A stretch of DNA of 64,000 nucleotides from Litomosoides sigmodontis (GCA_963070105.1 OY718806.1:8128865-8192864); one strand, 5' to 3'; positions 1-29,864 are shown, counted from the first letter of the stretch. Notes: a model not told the origin generated them from the sequence alone. Numbers and translations: made by a program.

Positions 1-3000
1 TGGATTCATTCCTATCATACATGACATGGATTCTCTCTGCCCATTTTCATTTTGCTGAAATAAGCAAACACTCACTGTATGCTTTTTTGTTTAAACCACT
101 CTTAGTTAAATGTTTTGCACCAAATCTTAGAAGATGCAAAATGCTGCTTGGAAGAACATTTATTATATACTGCTGTCAATGTCACCAAGCAATTTTTACT
201 AAACAACCTTCAAAGCTGATCTATGCTTTGTGTAACGAATATCTGGCCCTTTGCGATATGTATTGCATTGATCTTCAACATCAACTGCGCGTTCTGACCG
301 AGCAATCATCTCCTTGAAGCCCAGAAGATTTGACTTGACCGTTATGGATAAGTGAGTGTTACTACGCAAAACTTCTAAAGCCCGAATCAGACTAATCTTC
401 TTGAAGCTTTGACCATTCACTTCAATTACCTTAAAAGTAAAATATACATAGCATTTCCCGACAAAGTTTAACTTCTCCAAAAAAATATTTCTTTTAGCTA
501 AAATAGTTTATTAGGACTTGACTTTTTTAGCTGTAACTTCACATTTTTCAAACTTCTTTACACATATGATAGAGCAGTAAATAAACCTGATCGCCTCGTT
601 TGAGACCAATTTTTTCGGCGCGACTACCACGCTGAACATCAGAAATGAATATTCCAGACGAACCATTTTCTTTGCCACCAAGAATTGAGAGTGAAAGAGG
701 CTGATCTCTACTTGAACGAGAATATATAATGTTCCTTGTTCGGGATTTCACACTACACGCAATGTTCAATAATGACTGCAAAAATCATATGTTTTTTAGA
801 AATGGCAATGAATACAGCAAAAGATCCAAAAAAAAACAGTGTGACTGTAAACAAAAAGTTATTCTGCGTCAGTACAAGATTAAGAAAGCACTACACCTGA
901 GACGATGACAAACGCTACCAGTCAGTTTGCATAAATGGCATCACCAATAAACCACTAATGCTTAATTTCATATAATAATTATTATTTGTTAAGAGAAACT
1001 ACACCCAATTAGAGGCATTCGATTTGCCTATAATCCAAATGTCACCTGCTGACTGTGCATTTGATCGCGTTCGAGAGCTTGTTCAAAGCGATCAAGTAAC
1101 TGCATCATTTCACCGTTGCACTCAAAGTCGTTGAAGTGATTGTTGACCCAGAGTAACACAATCCGCGCAATCTGATAAGTAGCTCAAGTAAAACCCATAA
1201 TGGTTTTTTAATATCTCTCTCGTATCTCAAGCATATGTATTGTAATAGATTCCTTAAGTGTCTTACCTGAGTCTCTATATACTAGTTACTCAGTACAAAA
1301 CATCAATCCTGATTGTTCCACAAAATTTAGAGAGAAAAAAGAATTGAATACAAGGAACCTTGTCTCGTAAGTTCGACTCTGCGAACCAATGCATCAGCTT
1401 CTCAAAAATCATGGTTGGATCACTGATGAATACACGATAGACAAGCAGAAAATCCTCAATGTAATGGGCATCCACTGCCGTGTCTCTTTCTTCAACCAAA
1501 TGTTCTATCAGTTTATCTCGGTTGGCTTTGATCAGTACCTGACCCATTTGATTACCAACTGATCTAAATTCAAGCAATTCATATATTTTAGAAATAGTAC
1601 ACAGTAAGTTTTCTGAATGTATCACAAGAAGCGCTACCTCCGTTCTATTTCTGAGACAATTTCACCAGTGACTCCATCCGAATGTTGTTCGATATGTTCA
1701 CTTATAGTGCTCATGATATTGCAATAATCTCGATGCTCAACCAGTACAAATTCACAGTCATCAACTAATGTTCGCATTACTCCCACATGGTACTGAAAAA
1801 TCTTGCATTTTCATCAAAACCAATAAGAACTAGCATATTTATCCAAACTGTAGGAAACATCACTTACAGCACCTGTTCTCTGCAATAAACCAATTTGACA
1901 TTTTTCTAAAAAAAATCAGCCTTACTCAATTTTTCACGGATAATTTTTTTGATGGCGAGAAGCTGCAAACGCATGTTAACAGAGAAAAATGCACCTGAGG
2001 AACTAGATCTGGTCGCACACCAAATGAATCACCAAGCTTATACTCGATCCTTTCGCCATCCGGTAAAACAACTTCCACCTGACCGTTTACAATGACTGAC
2101 CACGCATCAATCCTTTCATTATGTTGCATAACAACCGTATTTGCTTCCGACACAACAGCAAACACCATTTTCAGGCAAAGTTGACGCTTTATACTCAGTG
2201 GGAGTGTCGCTAAAGCAGACATATGCTGCATGAAATCCTACAATAGATAAAATATTACTGTGGATAATATTAACTATTAGCTGCTGGAAAATTAAAAATT
2301 TCAAATCACCAGTATATTTCGTATCCCGGTCGGAAAATTTTATACGCAAAATTTGGACCACCTAAAGCCTGCATTTGTGGAAATTCCTTAATGCATATTA
2401 TACATGCAACTAGAAACCTAAATTAGCTACAAAATCTCACCAGCAGTGTACATATATCGTCAGCCGTTCTTTCAAAAGGCTCCTTTTCAAGACATTCACG
2501 AACACTATCTTTCAGTTCATGAAAGCTGTCATACGATGGACATGATTCGTCATCTTCGCTGTCAACTGCCGCTTCTGGAAGACCTAAAAATAACAGAACA
2601 TATAGCAGTTTAGGGCCATATAAGGGATGCAAACTTACTTTACGATGACATTACTGAACCGACTTTTCATTTGTGGTCAGATAATTAAGTATATGCAACA
2701 AACCATGTAAGTCATCTTCATTAGCGCTTGATGAAGCTGTACTTGGCAAATGTGTGTAAAGTTCACCACTGTTTGGACTTGAAACTGAATTAGATTTTCG
2801 TGCTTTGTGCTTCACCCTGAGACGAGCATCCGCATCCACACTCAGGCCATTCAAATATACCTTAAAAACTAATGCATAAAAAAGACAATCTCAATACTGT
2901 CTGCATCATATGCTGATAAGAATTTATGCTTTTTAAAGCAAGCTTACCTGGCTTTTGTATGTTGAGGCATAACCAGAACCAGTAACATTACTAATATATG

Positions 3001-4358
3001 TATCATCTCTCTCCCGACGGAAAGACCTGTGCTTTTTCCGTTCACACCTTGAAACTGGTGATTCATTAACACTGACAGACGATGCCTTTCCAGTCTTATA
3101 AAGACGACAAGATGGCGGAAGCGATGAATTAGAAGTTGCAAGGTCGGCACCTGAACGAATTGAAACCGTGACCGTTCCAGATGGTGATGGTGTGGGTGTA
3201 GCGTTTAATGCACATGCATTGCGTAAATGATCACTATTTCCCGTTGAACACATATGCCCCTTATTCACCTTTATGTGCTTCACATCTGGATAATCAATCT
3301 GAAAAGGCCAGTAGTTATATGGTTTTAACAATATTATGTGCAGCCGATCCAATTTAACATTAAGTATGAAGTGAATAGTAACCGTCCGACTAGCACTAAA
3401 GGAAAGTCGTCAGTAAAAGTTCTATCTTCAATAGAAACTAACTACAATCATTTCTGCGGGCTGCAAAACAATGCAATCATTTTTGCGTCGGTAATCCAAT
3501 CCATTCCGCTTGCCAAACCTACAAAACTTCTTTGTTGTCCTTAGTCAGCCAGGTGCAAATGTTTGAAAGGAATAATAATTCCTACATGGTAGCAGAATAA
3601 TTAGAATTCTGTTAAATTATCAAAAGACAAACAATTTGTGAGTTTTAATTCATGTCCCTTTCGTATTCACTTTGAACGGAATAAAAATGAAACTTGCTTA
3701 CCAGCCGCATGGTAAGTATATTTGCTCATCAATAAAAACACATCCGGAAAGCAGTATGTACCAACATGTAGCAACTTGGCCTTGTCTAAAATTTACATGT
3801 GCAAAAGCTAATATGAATTCCTTTGCTGTATATCCAAACCAGTCTATATATTACAAACCTAACATAAAATAGACCAAAAGAACGAATAACTTTTGATTTT
3901 GATTTTAAATAAAGAACAAGCAACACTAAATCATATTTCTCACCGGAAAAGGATAAAATTAGCTGGATGTTTTTCAAAACGCGCAGTACAACAGATTGCC
4001 CGGAGTGGCGTATCATTTAGATTATGAAAAACATCTAGGCGTCGCAAATTTGAATATATAATTTTTAAATCCTGAAAGAACGGTAAAAATATCAAATAAA
4101 GCGGTATATGCTACTCTTCAAGCATAAGAAAGATTCAAGTTCTGTAATTCTAAAATTTTTGCGGTAATGACAACAAACCTCAATGCACAGTAATTGTTAA
4201 TCCATAAAAGTCTTACCAACAATAGATGACACTTAAAATATTGAGGCATTTTCAACAGCAATTAGCAACTTCTATTAAAAGAAAGAAAAAACCTTGTCTG
4301 TCCTTGCGGATGGCTCTTTCGCGATAGCATCAATAAATGCCTCCCTGTAACACTCCAT
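1..4358 (-). CDS. pxf-1: PDZ-GEF / RapGEF2-type Rap guanine nucleotide exchange factor, 5' part (3' end outside window)
   Basis: Family role: exchange factor for Rap GTPases at cell junctions and the cortex. I joined 14 exons with consistent phases: 4293-4358, 3944-4071, 3702-3785, 3443-3518, 2948-3298, 2704-2860, 2441-2583, 1995-2237, 1638-1792, 1359-1563, 1046-1171, 587-775, 208-429, and 1-54 cut by the edge; about 733 residues. Order: first cNMP-like domain (residues about 20-118, with [10 protein letters not shown] and EMIVIDYPDV), Ser/Thr-rich linker, [14 protein letters not shown] signature, second cNMP-like domain (about 340-470, [23 protein letters not shown]), Ras-GEF N/REM module (about 470-580, [24 protein letters not shown]), PDZ domain (about 590-690, [20 protein letters not shown]). 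The phosphate-binding Arg motif of true cAMP sites is not evident, as in other PDZ-GEFs. RA and CDC25 catalytic domains must lie left of the window. An in-frame stop lies upstream of the chosen ATG. Confidence 0.93.
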
Positions 4359-6221
4359 ACTACCACAATTCCCTTTCAACAAATTTATTCAACGTTCAAA
4401 GCCATGAAGAAGACCACCGTAATCAAATTTTCCATACTGGACTCTACGGGGCATTGCAACTTTTTTAATATATGTGGGAAGTGTCTAATGCACTTGCACT
4501 AAGATATCGGCCAAGAGAAATACACGTAAGTATCCCCGAGAAGTCAAGTTATCAGTTTGCATTAGTTTTCCGATGAAAGTGATGATAGTTAAGTTTTATT
4601 AGTTTTCTAAAGTATTTCGCAGAAGTCAAGTTTTCAAGTTATACGCTAAAGCATCTCCCAGAAGTTAAGACATCGGCATTCACGATGTCAGTGTGGCGCA
4701 AAGTTAATTATTAGTCAATGGGTTGCTGTTTGGTAGCGCAAAATACTTGTTGAATTTCAGTTTCTGTTAATCATTCCTCTTCTTGAGATTTAAGACCGAA
4801 TTTTGTCTTTCAGGTCGATATTTTCAGGCTTTAGAATTAAAATTTGCTCTCCTCAAAGATGCCACTTTAGTTAGCGCTTGCACAAATAACTTTGATAAGC
4901 GTTTTGAATGATGATCAATAAGGTATTGGATGATATTCAGTAGGTACGGTAGCGTTATTAAAAAATTTATTAGAATTATGAAATGAAATAAACCCAATGA
5001 ATGATTAACAGGAAGCTTTCATAAATGCTCTTTGTAACGACCATGCAAAGAGCTAAACTAATTAATACACAAACAATATCAGAATCGGAAATTGTAAGAG
5101 CAACGCAAAGTATTGCATTCAAATTCTCATTCAAATTTCTTTGCTGAATGAACACCAATTCATCATTGGTGGGCTCTGATTGTACGGTTAATTTCAATTA
5201 GACGAAATAATAAGTGGAAACGTTTAAAAACGAATTTTAACGAAATTACTGACATCATACTTCAAAATGCCAGTGTCATGCTGAAAAATAATTGCTTAAA
5301 ATTTTCAAAACAATCTTAGCAATGTGCAATGGTTTGTTGGTCAATAGTCTTTTAAAAACTAGAACGTCACAACGTACTTGCAATTAACGTTTAAGCAAAA
5401 CTTATGACGTCCGATTTTTTTTAAATCATAATCATTGATGGGTATGTATGTGTGTGTGTGTGTCGAATTAAAACTTGAAGAAATTTTATGAATTGAAGAA
5501 ATTTTAATTAAAGTGGAGATACCATGTATGTATAATAATGGAAGCATAAAACAATTTGTACAAAACATCCAATGTTCTAAATATCATCCGATCCAAACAA
5601 ATTTGTACATTTAAGTGGGATTTTACATTGTATTATAATTTTTCCACATTTGAATTTTGGAATTCTCTTTTACTTCAACAGTTTTTTACAAATGAAGTGC
5701 AGATCTTCACAGAAATCAAAACTGCTGCACTTGCAAGTAATTAGAATTGATGAAACATCTGCAAATCACTAGTTACAATTTAATTCAATAATATCCGGAA
5801 TTAATCTTAACAAAGTTGCAAAGCCGTTGACAGGTATAATCTCTACACAGTGGATTTTTGGTTTCCCGAAGAAAATGCAAGCATGCAAAAAACATTAGTG
5901 CACATCTGATGCTCTGAAACATTGCGATTCTGACTTGAAACACGCACGCCAAGTGTATCAGTAGGAAAGGAACACACAATATCAACCATTAAGTTATTTG
6001 TCAAATTATGGATTGTACAAGACATCAAGTGATAGTTAACTGTCTCGTCTAAATTAAAATTTTTTTTTGTTTGGATTTCACCTAGCTAGAGCACATTGTG
6101 GGATTGGTAGTTCTCCTGGGAGTTCAAGTTCAAGTACTGGAATGAAAACTCAGGCGATATGATCTTCAAAGATTTGATAAAATTCAGATACCATATGAGA
6201 TTAAGGAAAAAATAGCAGAAG
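4359..6221. other. Intergenic gap between qsox 3' end and pxf-1 5' end
   Basis: No recognisable exon, RNA gene or element. AT-rich sequence with a short (GT)n at about 5450-5463. It should contain the pxf-1 promoter on the minus strand and the QSOX 3' UTR near 6222. Confidence 0.5.
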
Positions 6222-10957
<4,736 letters not shown>

Positions 10958-11521
10958 GCTTTTGCAAAATCCTGCAAAGAAAGAAAATTAAAAAAATGAA
11001 ATTGCTGCATTTTTTTTTGAATATTAAAGCAATTAAATGCTTCAGGGAGAGAATGATAGGACAAATGATATGATATGATAGGAGGATGAGGTGTGTGTGC
11101 GTGTGTGTGTGAATATGATGATGATGATGATGAAAATAGGGTCATCTCATCACCGTCCACCGGTGGTCGTAGTGGTAGGATGGACGGATATCAGCTGCAC
11201 AGCAAGGAAAATAATCTTCCGTAGTAAACAAAAGTTATTTTCTTCTTGGCATCATTCATCTCTCATTTCCATCAAGTAAATCATACATTACGTATTTACA
11301 CAGAAGTTGTCATCTCCTCGAACGAGCAATTCTTCCATTTCACCCTTCGCTTGGGGGAGGAAAAAAGAAGAAGCAGGGGAAGCGAAAGCAAGAAGAAAAA
11401 GCCTGGATGAAAAGCTGCAACGGTTCGTTCAGTGCTTCACCAGAAACAGTAGGTAATGAAGCAAGTGGGAAGCGAACCTATCAATAATATTTATAGTTAA
11501 AAAATTGGTGAAGTAATTTGC

Positions 11522-11542
11522 GGGGGGGGGGGGGGGGGGGGG
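11522..11542. repeat. 21-bp poly-G tract
   Basis: Uninterrupted G homopolymer on the plus strand in otherwise AT-rich DNA, about 565 bp upstream of the qsox start codon. Confidence 0.95.
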
Positions 11543-11635
11543 AAGATTTAGTAGGAATAAATAAAACAAATGAAGATATTATCCATCTATCAATGAAGAC
11601 AATCCATTTTCCCTGGTTTTTTTTCTTTGCTCACA

Positions 11636-11708
11636 CAGAGAGAGAGAGAGAGAGAGAGAGAAATTGTGCAATCTGTTTTAGAGAGGGAAAGAGAGAGAGA
11701 GAGAGAGA
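11636..11708. repeat. Two (GA)n tracts
   Basis: Purine tracts at about 11636-11661 and 11690-11708, separated by about 28 bp of unique sequence. They lie close to the poly-G tract, upstream of qsox. Confidence 0.9.
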
Positions 11709-13174
11709 ATGAAAGAAAGAAAAAATATTGTCCGATACGATTCAACAATCAGTTTTTAATAAATAATGAAACTTGAATTTACAGTATGCTGAAAAGCTAA
11801 AAATTATTATTAATTTCTTATTTCACATTGAATATGTGAGTTTCATTAAATATGATTAAATATGGGCTGATAGCTTAAATATTATACATAAAAATTAGAT
11901 AATGTGGAAAATTTATTGCTAAATTAAAAATGATTGATAATGTTCGACATTAGGTGCATTCGTAGATTTTGCATTTTCCAGCAAGATGTACTCCGTCATT
12001 AAATGATTGTTGATTTAAATATAAGGAAACAGCAAAAAAAACAAAGAAATTGAAACCATTGAAGCATTATTATTTTTGATGAAATTTACTCGTGAAAGTT
12101 TATCGGTCTGCGTTCAGCTTTCAACCTATGGAGAATAAAATTGCAAGAGAATTTAATTGAAATGATAAATGAAGAGGTAACCATTGATGGATGATGACAC
12201 ACAATGATGCTAGTGCTTCAGCTTTCTGAACAGAAATATCCCTATCTGATTGGAAAATGTAATGTTGATTAATGAAAATAGGAAAATAAGACAACAACAA
12301 ACTGGATTTCTCACTGCCAAAAGAAACGATAAGATACATTTCTAATCCAACACTAATCTTTACAATTTTAAATGAAGAAATTAAAAATTTATAATAATTT
12401 TTCAAAGGAAATTATTTCAATAAGCGAACAAAAAATACAATTGCAAATGCTACTACTAGTATTATTATTGTTATTCAAAAAATGTTTAATTAATGGATAA
12501 AGGAAATTTAGTTGCAGCGAAAATGTCGTTGAATATTTTCTGTTTATCAACATTAATGTTGTTAGGATGTATTGGACGCTCTTTTTTCTCTCTCTTTTTT
12601 TTTGTATGTTAAAGGTATCAGCTGTGAAAATAACCTTTGCTTAGTGCACGTCATGTGAGCTGCTGATGTTGGAAAACATCTAGTGTTTTCTAAAATACAT
12701 ACAATTTGTCAGTGAGACGAAGTTGCTTTTTTTTCTAAATTAAAGATCATCGATTAGGGTTGTATGTTGTGAATTAATTTCTTAAAACTTATCTTTTTCG
12801 ACTTTTTCCCCTCCTCCTCCCCCGCTTTGCCTTTTCTTTTTTTTTTTGTACTGAGCAAAATAAGACAAAAGCAGAATGCAGTGGCAAATTTAAAAACTAA
12901 TTGGCCAATTACTTATTATCATTTAACATCTACCGTATTGCAGGAAATGAAGGAAGGAAGGAAGTAAGCAGATCATACAGTGATAATTTATCGTTTTTGC
13001 TATCAACAAAATCATATTGAGGTAATTAATAAGCGCTAAATTGTAATTTTCTTTTTCAATAATGCGAAAATTCCTCGTGTAATTGTTGTAAAATTAGCCA
13101 CAATGTAAAATTAGTGAATTTTACATTTAATTTCCGATACATTACCTTCATTTAACAAACCATTAAGCTAATTA

Positions 13175-13218
13175 ATGGCATCAAACTGATCCTGTATGGC
13201 ATCAAACTGATCCTGTAT
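13175..13218. repeat. 21-bp tandem duplication, two copies
   Basis: The unit atggcatcaaactgatcctg followed by t occurs twice head-to-tail with no mismatch. Simple local duplication in intergenic DNA. Confidence 0.95.
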
Positions 13219-16200
13219 CTTAGGATTGATTAACATTGCACTGGTTGAGATCAGAAGTTCATGAAAATTAATTTCTTATCATGAAAGAGAATAGCACACA
13301 AGAGAGTGTTGCGTCCATTCACTCACAGCAATTCTTTATATTTCATGAAAATTTGAAAATTTCACATCATTTTAAATTATTTCACATATATTTTAAAATA
13401 TTCGTTTTTTCCATATATTTTGCAAGAAGTAGCAAAATCAAACTTCCATAATAAATAAATTTCTATTTGAAATTTTTGTTGCATTGAAATCGCTCGAATT
13501 CCTACAATATGATATTTCACAAGTGCAATCTCACCTCAGCAGGTTGATAATATTCATCGATTACTTTTCCCAAACTTCTTTCTACTGATTCAAATTACCA
13601 CTTACTAAATAACTCACTTTCACTTTCACGTCTGTTCAATCCTACCATTCCTATTGATATCTTTTACAATTACAAGATTTGGCCTGGACAAGTATCAACA
13701 CAATGTTGATGTAAATAAATTTACAAAAAAAAAAAAAAAAAGCAATGAATGTGAAAAAGCATGGAAGAATGAAAGGATGTACAAGAGGGATGTCATTGTT
13801 ACATCATTGATAATACCATGCAGAGATTTCGTTTGCCGGCTATAAACATCAATTAAAATGAAAATGGGCAGAAGACATCGGTGTCATCTTCCGCTGAGAT
13901 AAGATGCTCATAGCTGGTAGTGAAAATAAAACATTGGTTTCACTCACTACCTGTTTAAAGGAAAGTTTGCGTTTAATAAGAATGAAGTCGATCATATTTT
14001 TACAACACATAGTTTTGTAGCAAAGGAAGGTATACTTGATGAAGTCATTAGCGGAGAAGGAAAAACGAAGGTAGGAGGAAGAATGGAGATGACGACAGTT
14101 TACAACCAATGATTATAACTGTTTCATGCAGAACATTTCATCATTTCATTTCAGCTGTTTGAACACTCTACGCTTTTCGCACAATTGTCACTTTTGTTAG
14201 TCGCTCGATTTCTAAAGCGAATTTGCAGATTTCTTCGCCTCACATGCCGTGGAAAAATTCCAATCATTTATTTTGGCTCGTTGCAGTCATACTTCAGTAC
14301 TGATTGATTTAAAACTTTGAAAATTGTAAACTTTGCCTAAAAATTTCATCTGTTCAAATCAGTTTAAAACGAAAACTATGGCAAAATTTTAGCAATATTT
14401 CACAAAATGTAACAGTGATGTAGAGAATTCAGAGTGTCCCGCAAAATTTGAAGAGAGTTAAGTATATCAATAAAAAAAACTGAATAATTGTGTGAAATAA
14501 AATACTTCGCTTTTGCATTGTCTCAAACAATTTTAGTATAATAAACTTCATCGCTTCATTAATTCTCATCCAAAATTTCAAAAAATACAGGAGACATGCA
14601 ATAATCGATATATGGTGAAAGAAATACTGATAGTATCACATTGAAAACCTAAATTAATCTTAATTGAATCAATACAGCACTCAATTAACGGATCATTTTC
14701 ACACAGCAAATTTTGTCGTACATCATACGGAAGAACCGGTTTTTGGAAAGCTTAGCAACTGAAAAAGAAAGTTCGTCAATAAGTATGACATCACTCGATC
14801 ACTGATATGGTATATTTATATTAAACGTTAGATTTGTTGAGAAACACTAATTGCATAAAACGACATTATTCAAAATGAAAATGATAATATGAATATAGTA
14901 TAAAAATATTAAGGGAATTTCTTGTTTATTAAGGTATTTCAAAATTTCAATTTATAATAATTATCGCTTCGAGATAATTGCACCATTTTCTTTTCTGGAA
15001 ATGATCTTTGTAATTCTCATGAAATCACGATATTAATCGTTAAAATTTCGAAATTAAGGGAATTTTATCGTCTTTTTTTGCATTACAAACGATTGATTTC
15101 TTGAAAAAAACTTTTCGGGACGCAAGTAATTCATTGCCGCTGTTTCACGAATCAAACAATTCCTACAATATCCTATTTTTCTAACATTTCCAAATAGGCG
15201 ATTCGAAATGAGATAGCAGCAGTAGGATACAAAATTATTTTCCAGTAATGCGCAGATTATTAAGTTCTATATCAATTCTGATAATGAGTAGCCGCCACTG
15301 CTTCCCAGGTGTGCTGCAGTGTTTAGTGTGCGGAAGATTCGAGAATTACACAATGCACAACTCACTGCTGTAATATCCTTTCTGTATATCATTGCCTCCA
15401 ACAAAATGATGGTGCTACCTGAGATGAAATTAAAAGATTGAAAGCGCAAAGAAACCTGTCCAATTTTCTTTTTCATTTTTAAAGTGTATTTGAGAATACA
15501 AGACTCATATCTTTACAGCATCACTGTATCACCGAGAATTCCACTGATTATCGTGCAATCCTTTCTAAACTATTTATACCTTTCCCATTTCCTTATCGTG
15601 TTTTTGAGTATTCCCGGTCATTCAGTGGATTTTAAGAAGGTTCAATGTATTGACGAAGACCGCAAACAGCGCCACTTATTACTCGTCTACACCACAATCC
15701 GTCCAGTTGGATTGCAATAACAGCTTCAGTCACAGTTGAAGTCAACTATTTTTAGATCCACTTTATAGGATTATGCAAATACATGTTCACGTACACGTAT
15801 CTATACGCAAAACATCGAAAAGCCGTGGGCACTCGGAGATCACACGGCGATGAAGAGACAAACAGATCGCTCAATGCAGGAAATAACACCTCTATCACTG
15901 GAAAAGTAATTCTATTCAAACAAGCAAAAAAGCCGAGTTCGTAATGAAACATAAAAATTGAGCTAGCAAGCAATCGACTGAAATGTACTGCGATTGTTTG
16001 AAACGCCTGTATTGCTCCAGACACCATCACTGGTGACAAACATTAAAGTGCAGTCAGTTATACAACAAACTAAATTTTAACAAAACCTGATTTTTTATTG
16101 GATTGATAAATTGACGTTCTTGGATGAAAAATAATTCAAAAGGTTCTAACGATTGCGAAGTTTTGGACGAAGATGCTGTCACAATTGGTCAAACTGCGAA

Positions 16201-16824
16201 ATGGGAAGATGGCCTGTTGACAATAATTTTAACTCTCAACATAAAATAAAAAAAAAAACGCAAAATAACCGACTACGTCGGCTGATAATTTTAATTTCAG
16301 AAATGGCAAGTCAACATTTTCCTGAATATTGAAGTCAAATTTTGAGACCGGAAATTTCGAAATATATTAATTATTGAGATTTCCAGTATTGTCTCATTGC
16401 GCTCAAGAAACTGAAACTGGGTATACTGCACACGTCAGAACTGGCATTGATTTAAGCTGGTACATATTTCTTTTTTTTTGAAGTTGCCTTAACTTACCCT
16501 AGCTTGTGCAAATGACTGATAGGACATCAGAATCGTGGAAAGAAGCTTAAAAGGCGACTTCACTTCCAAGTTGATGAAGATGTAATTTCAGAGCCAGACA
16601 CCTTACCAATTTTAAGTTTAATTAAGTAACAATTGGTAACAAACGAGTAATTTTACTCTGCCACTTAGGTTTATGTGCATCGGCAAGCTTGGTTTTAGGA
16701 GTCCCACGAAGAATTTTTACTGAAGTGAAAAAAAAATTCCACTTTATTTCCTGCTCCACACAAAACTAAAAAGAAATTTTTGGGCCTTTGCGTACGGATT
16801 TAAGGTTTTGAGTTCACACTACGC

Positions 16825-16933
16825 ATGTGTGTGTGCGTGTGTGTGTGTCTGTGCGTGTCTGCTGGTTAAAGTAAACAACGATAAAAATTTAATGAGCACA
16901 AGTCCACTCTTTTACACACACACACACGCACAC
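16825..16933. repeat. (GT)n and (CA)n inverted pair
   Basis: A GT-rich tract with one internal C (arm 16832-16848) is matched exactly in reverse complement by a CA-rich tract (16916-16932), 17 bp per arm with a 67-nt spacer. The match includes the single interruption, so a hairpin is possible. Confidence 0.8.
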
Positions 16934-17741
16934 TGGAAAAAGTGTGAAAGCTTTACATGACACAACGATCAGATACCAGGTGAATTAAAATAAAACTACC
17001 ACTGGAATTATCGGAGTTGCTGCAACCAACCTGAAAAACATCGCCGCACCATTTTTAAGATCATAATTTTGGTAACTGGAAAAATGATTTCAAATTTATA
17101 AAAGCAGCAAGCCACAACTTTTTTGAACAACCACATACATCAATCAACACATGAACAAATCGGCGGCACACATCCCTATTCAAATACTTTCCCACCTGAT
17201 CCATAATTCAACGGTCGGCCGTCAGTTTTAATTTTAGTGCTGTACATATGGCGAACTCAGGGGACGTGGTTCCTTGTTATGTTTTTTTCTGATTCAGGCA
17301 AAATCTAGTAGTGTTTCTGTCTTATGTACAGTCTCAGGTAAGAAAATGTATGGATATAATTCAGTGGGTATATGCGTAATGATTATCACGACCACTTATA
17401 AAGTTAAGCATTCAACGTTCTGTAGCAACGCATAGGGTTTACCACGTCTCTTTGGTCGTGCTTAATCTACACCAAAGAAAACTATGTTCTGTACAGTAGG
17501 ACGATCACGACAGTCCATATAGGCATTTTGATTTTGAACTTTTTAGCAATTGTGAGTTCATGGGATTTTCCATTTTCATGCAAAATCAGACTTGTAGGAG
17601 AGATTTAATAACATGTGTGTTCATTCCGGAAGTTGGAATTGTCGGTGTAAGTTTTTCCGCTATGTCACTATAAAATTGTGCCAAAATGAAATGCTTATAT
17701 TTCAGTTCAATTTTTTTGTATGGTGCAAAGCACCACAAAAA

Positions 17742-29221
<11,480 letters not shown>

Positions 29222-29400
29222 AAAATTAAAAATATGCTTTTAATGTTGTTATTCAGTTTAAGTTATCTTGATTTGTTGAAATTCCTCCTCTCACATCATC
29301 TCTTGCTTTTGGCCTTATGTTCTTCGTATGTTGTCTGAGTTTATCGCCAATTGTTGGTTTGTACATTTGCTCGCTTCTGTTATAGCTGTTATGTTATAGT

Positions 29401-29694
29401 ATGCTGAAAATTGTTCAAAAAGTGGAATTGTCGAAAAATTTTGATGTAACACTTCGCTCAGTTGAAAAATATATTCGGGTATGTGATTCTTTTCATTTTA
29501 TAGCTTGTAAATATATCGTTTGCCTTGAATACTTGTACTTTGGAAAAAATCTGCTTCACTGAATAAAACATGTAACATTGACTTTTACCACAGCTTCCAC
29601 TTTGTAAGAAAAGGCATATAGAATTTTCTCCTTTCAGAAAAACGGTGGTGCAAAAATTTACGAATTGAGGGCAGCGCTAGGAATATCCAAATAG
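29401..29694 (+). CDS. 44-aa two-exon small ORF of unknown function, downstream of BTAF1
   Basis: Not recognised. Exon 1 is 29401-29478 and exon 2 is 29638-29694; the 159-bp intron has GTATGT and TTTCAG ends and is in phase 0. An in-frame stop lies just upstream of the ATG, and TGTTATAG immediately before it could be a trans-splice acceptor. It begins MLKIVQKVELSKNFDV, ends NGGAKIYELRAALGISK, is basic and shows no membrane segment; exon 2 looks like a compact helix. It starts only 180 bp after the BTAF1 stop on the same strand, an operon-like spacing. Alternatives are a BTAF1 3' UTR accident or one piece of a longer gene; the clean splice junction that keeps both exons in frame argues for coding, but the ORF is short. 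Confidence 0.5.
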
Positions 29695-29747
29695 TAAAAT
29701 TTCTGGGTTTTGAGCTTCGTTTGTAAGAGATGTTGATAGCGTGTGTC

Positions 29748-29750
<3 letters not shown>

Positions 29751-29814
<64 letters not shown>
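29751..29814. repeat. (TA)32 microsatellite
   Basis: 64 bp of TA dinucleotides between the small ORF and the pseudophosphatase gene. Confidence 0.96.
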
Positions 29815-29819
<5 letters not shown>

Positions 29820-29833
29820 GTATGTATATCTGT

Positions 29834-29864
29834 GGGGAGGAGGATGGAGGGGCGGAGGGGAGGG
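29834..29864 (+). other. G-rich tract with G-quadruplex potential
   Basis: Four runs of three or four G (29834-29837, about 29849-29852, 29857-29860, 29862-29864) on the plus strand, directly after the (TA)n and about 185 bp upstream of the next start codon. Fold potential is inferred from sequence only. Confidence 0.5.

Larger units (their letters stand above)
10958..17741. other. 6.8-kb gene-poor interval between divergent qsox and BTAF1 genes
   Basis: Divergent promoters of the two flanking genes must lie here. I see no supportable exon. Contents: (ATG)n at about 11116-11133, a 21-G tract, (GA)n tracts, a 21-bp direct duplication at 13175, a poly-A run at about 13724, and a GT/CA inverted pair at 16832-16932. 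Open frames around 15267-16039 on both strands lack recognisable domains or splice support. Confidence 0.5.

Noticed and set aside
13175..13218. Short direct repeat as a CRISPR or mobile-element hallmark
   Set aside because: Only two adjacent units without spacers; the genome is eukaryotic and no transposase or terminal repeats are nearby.
15267..16039. Three adjacent open frames of 69-95 codons on both strands
   Set aside because: Low similarity to any family I know, no convincing splice sites or start context, and mutually opposite strands.
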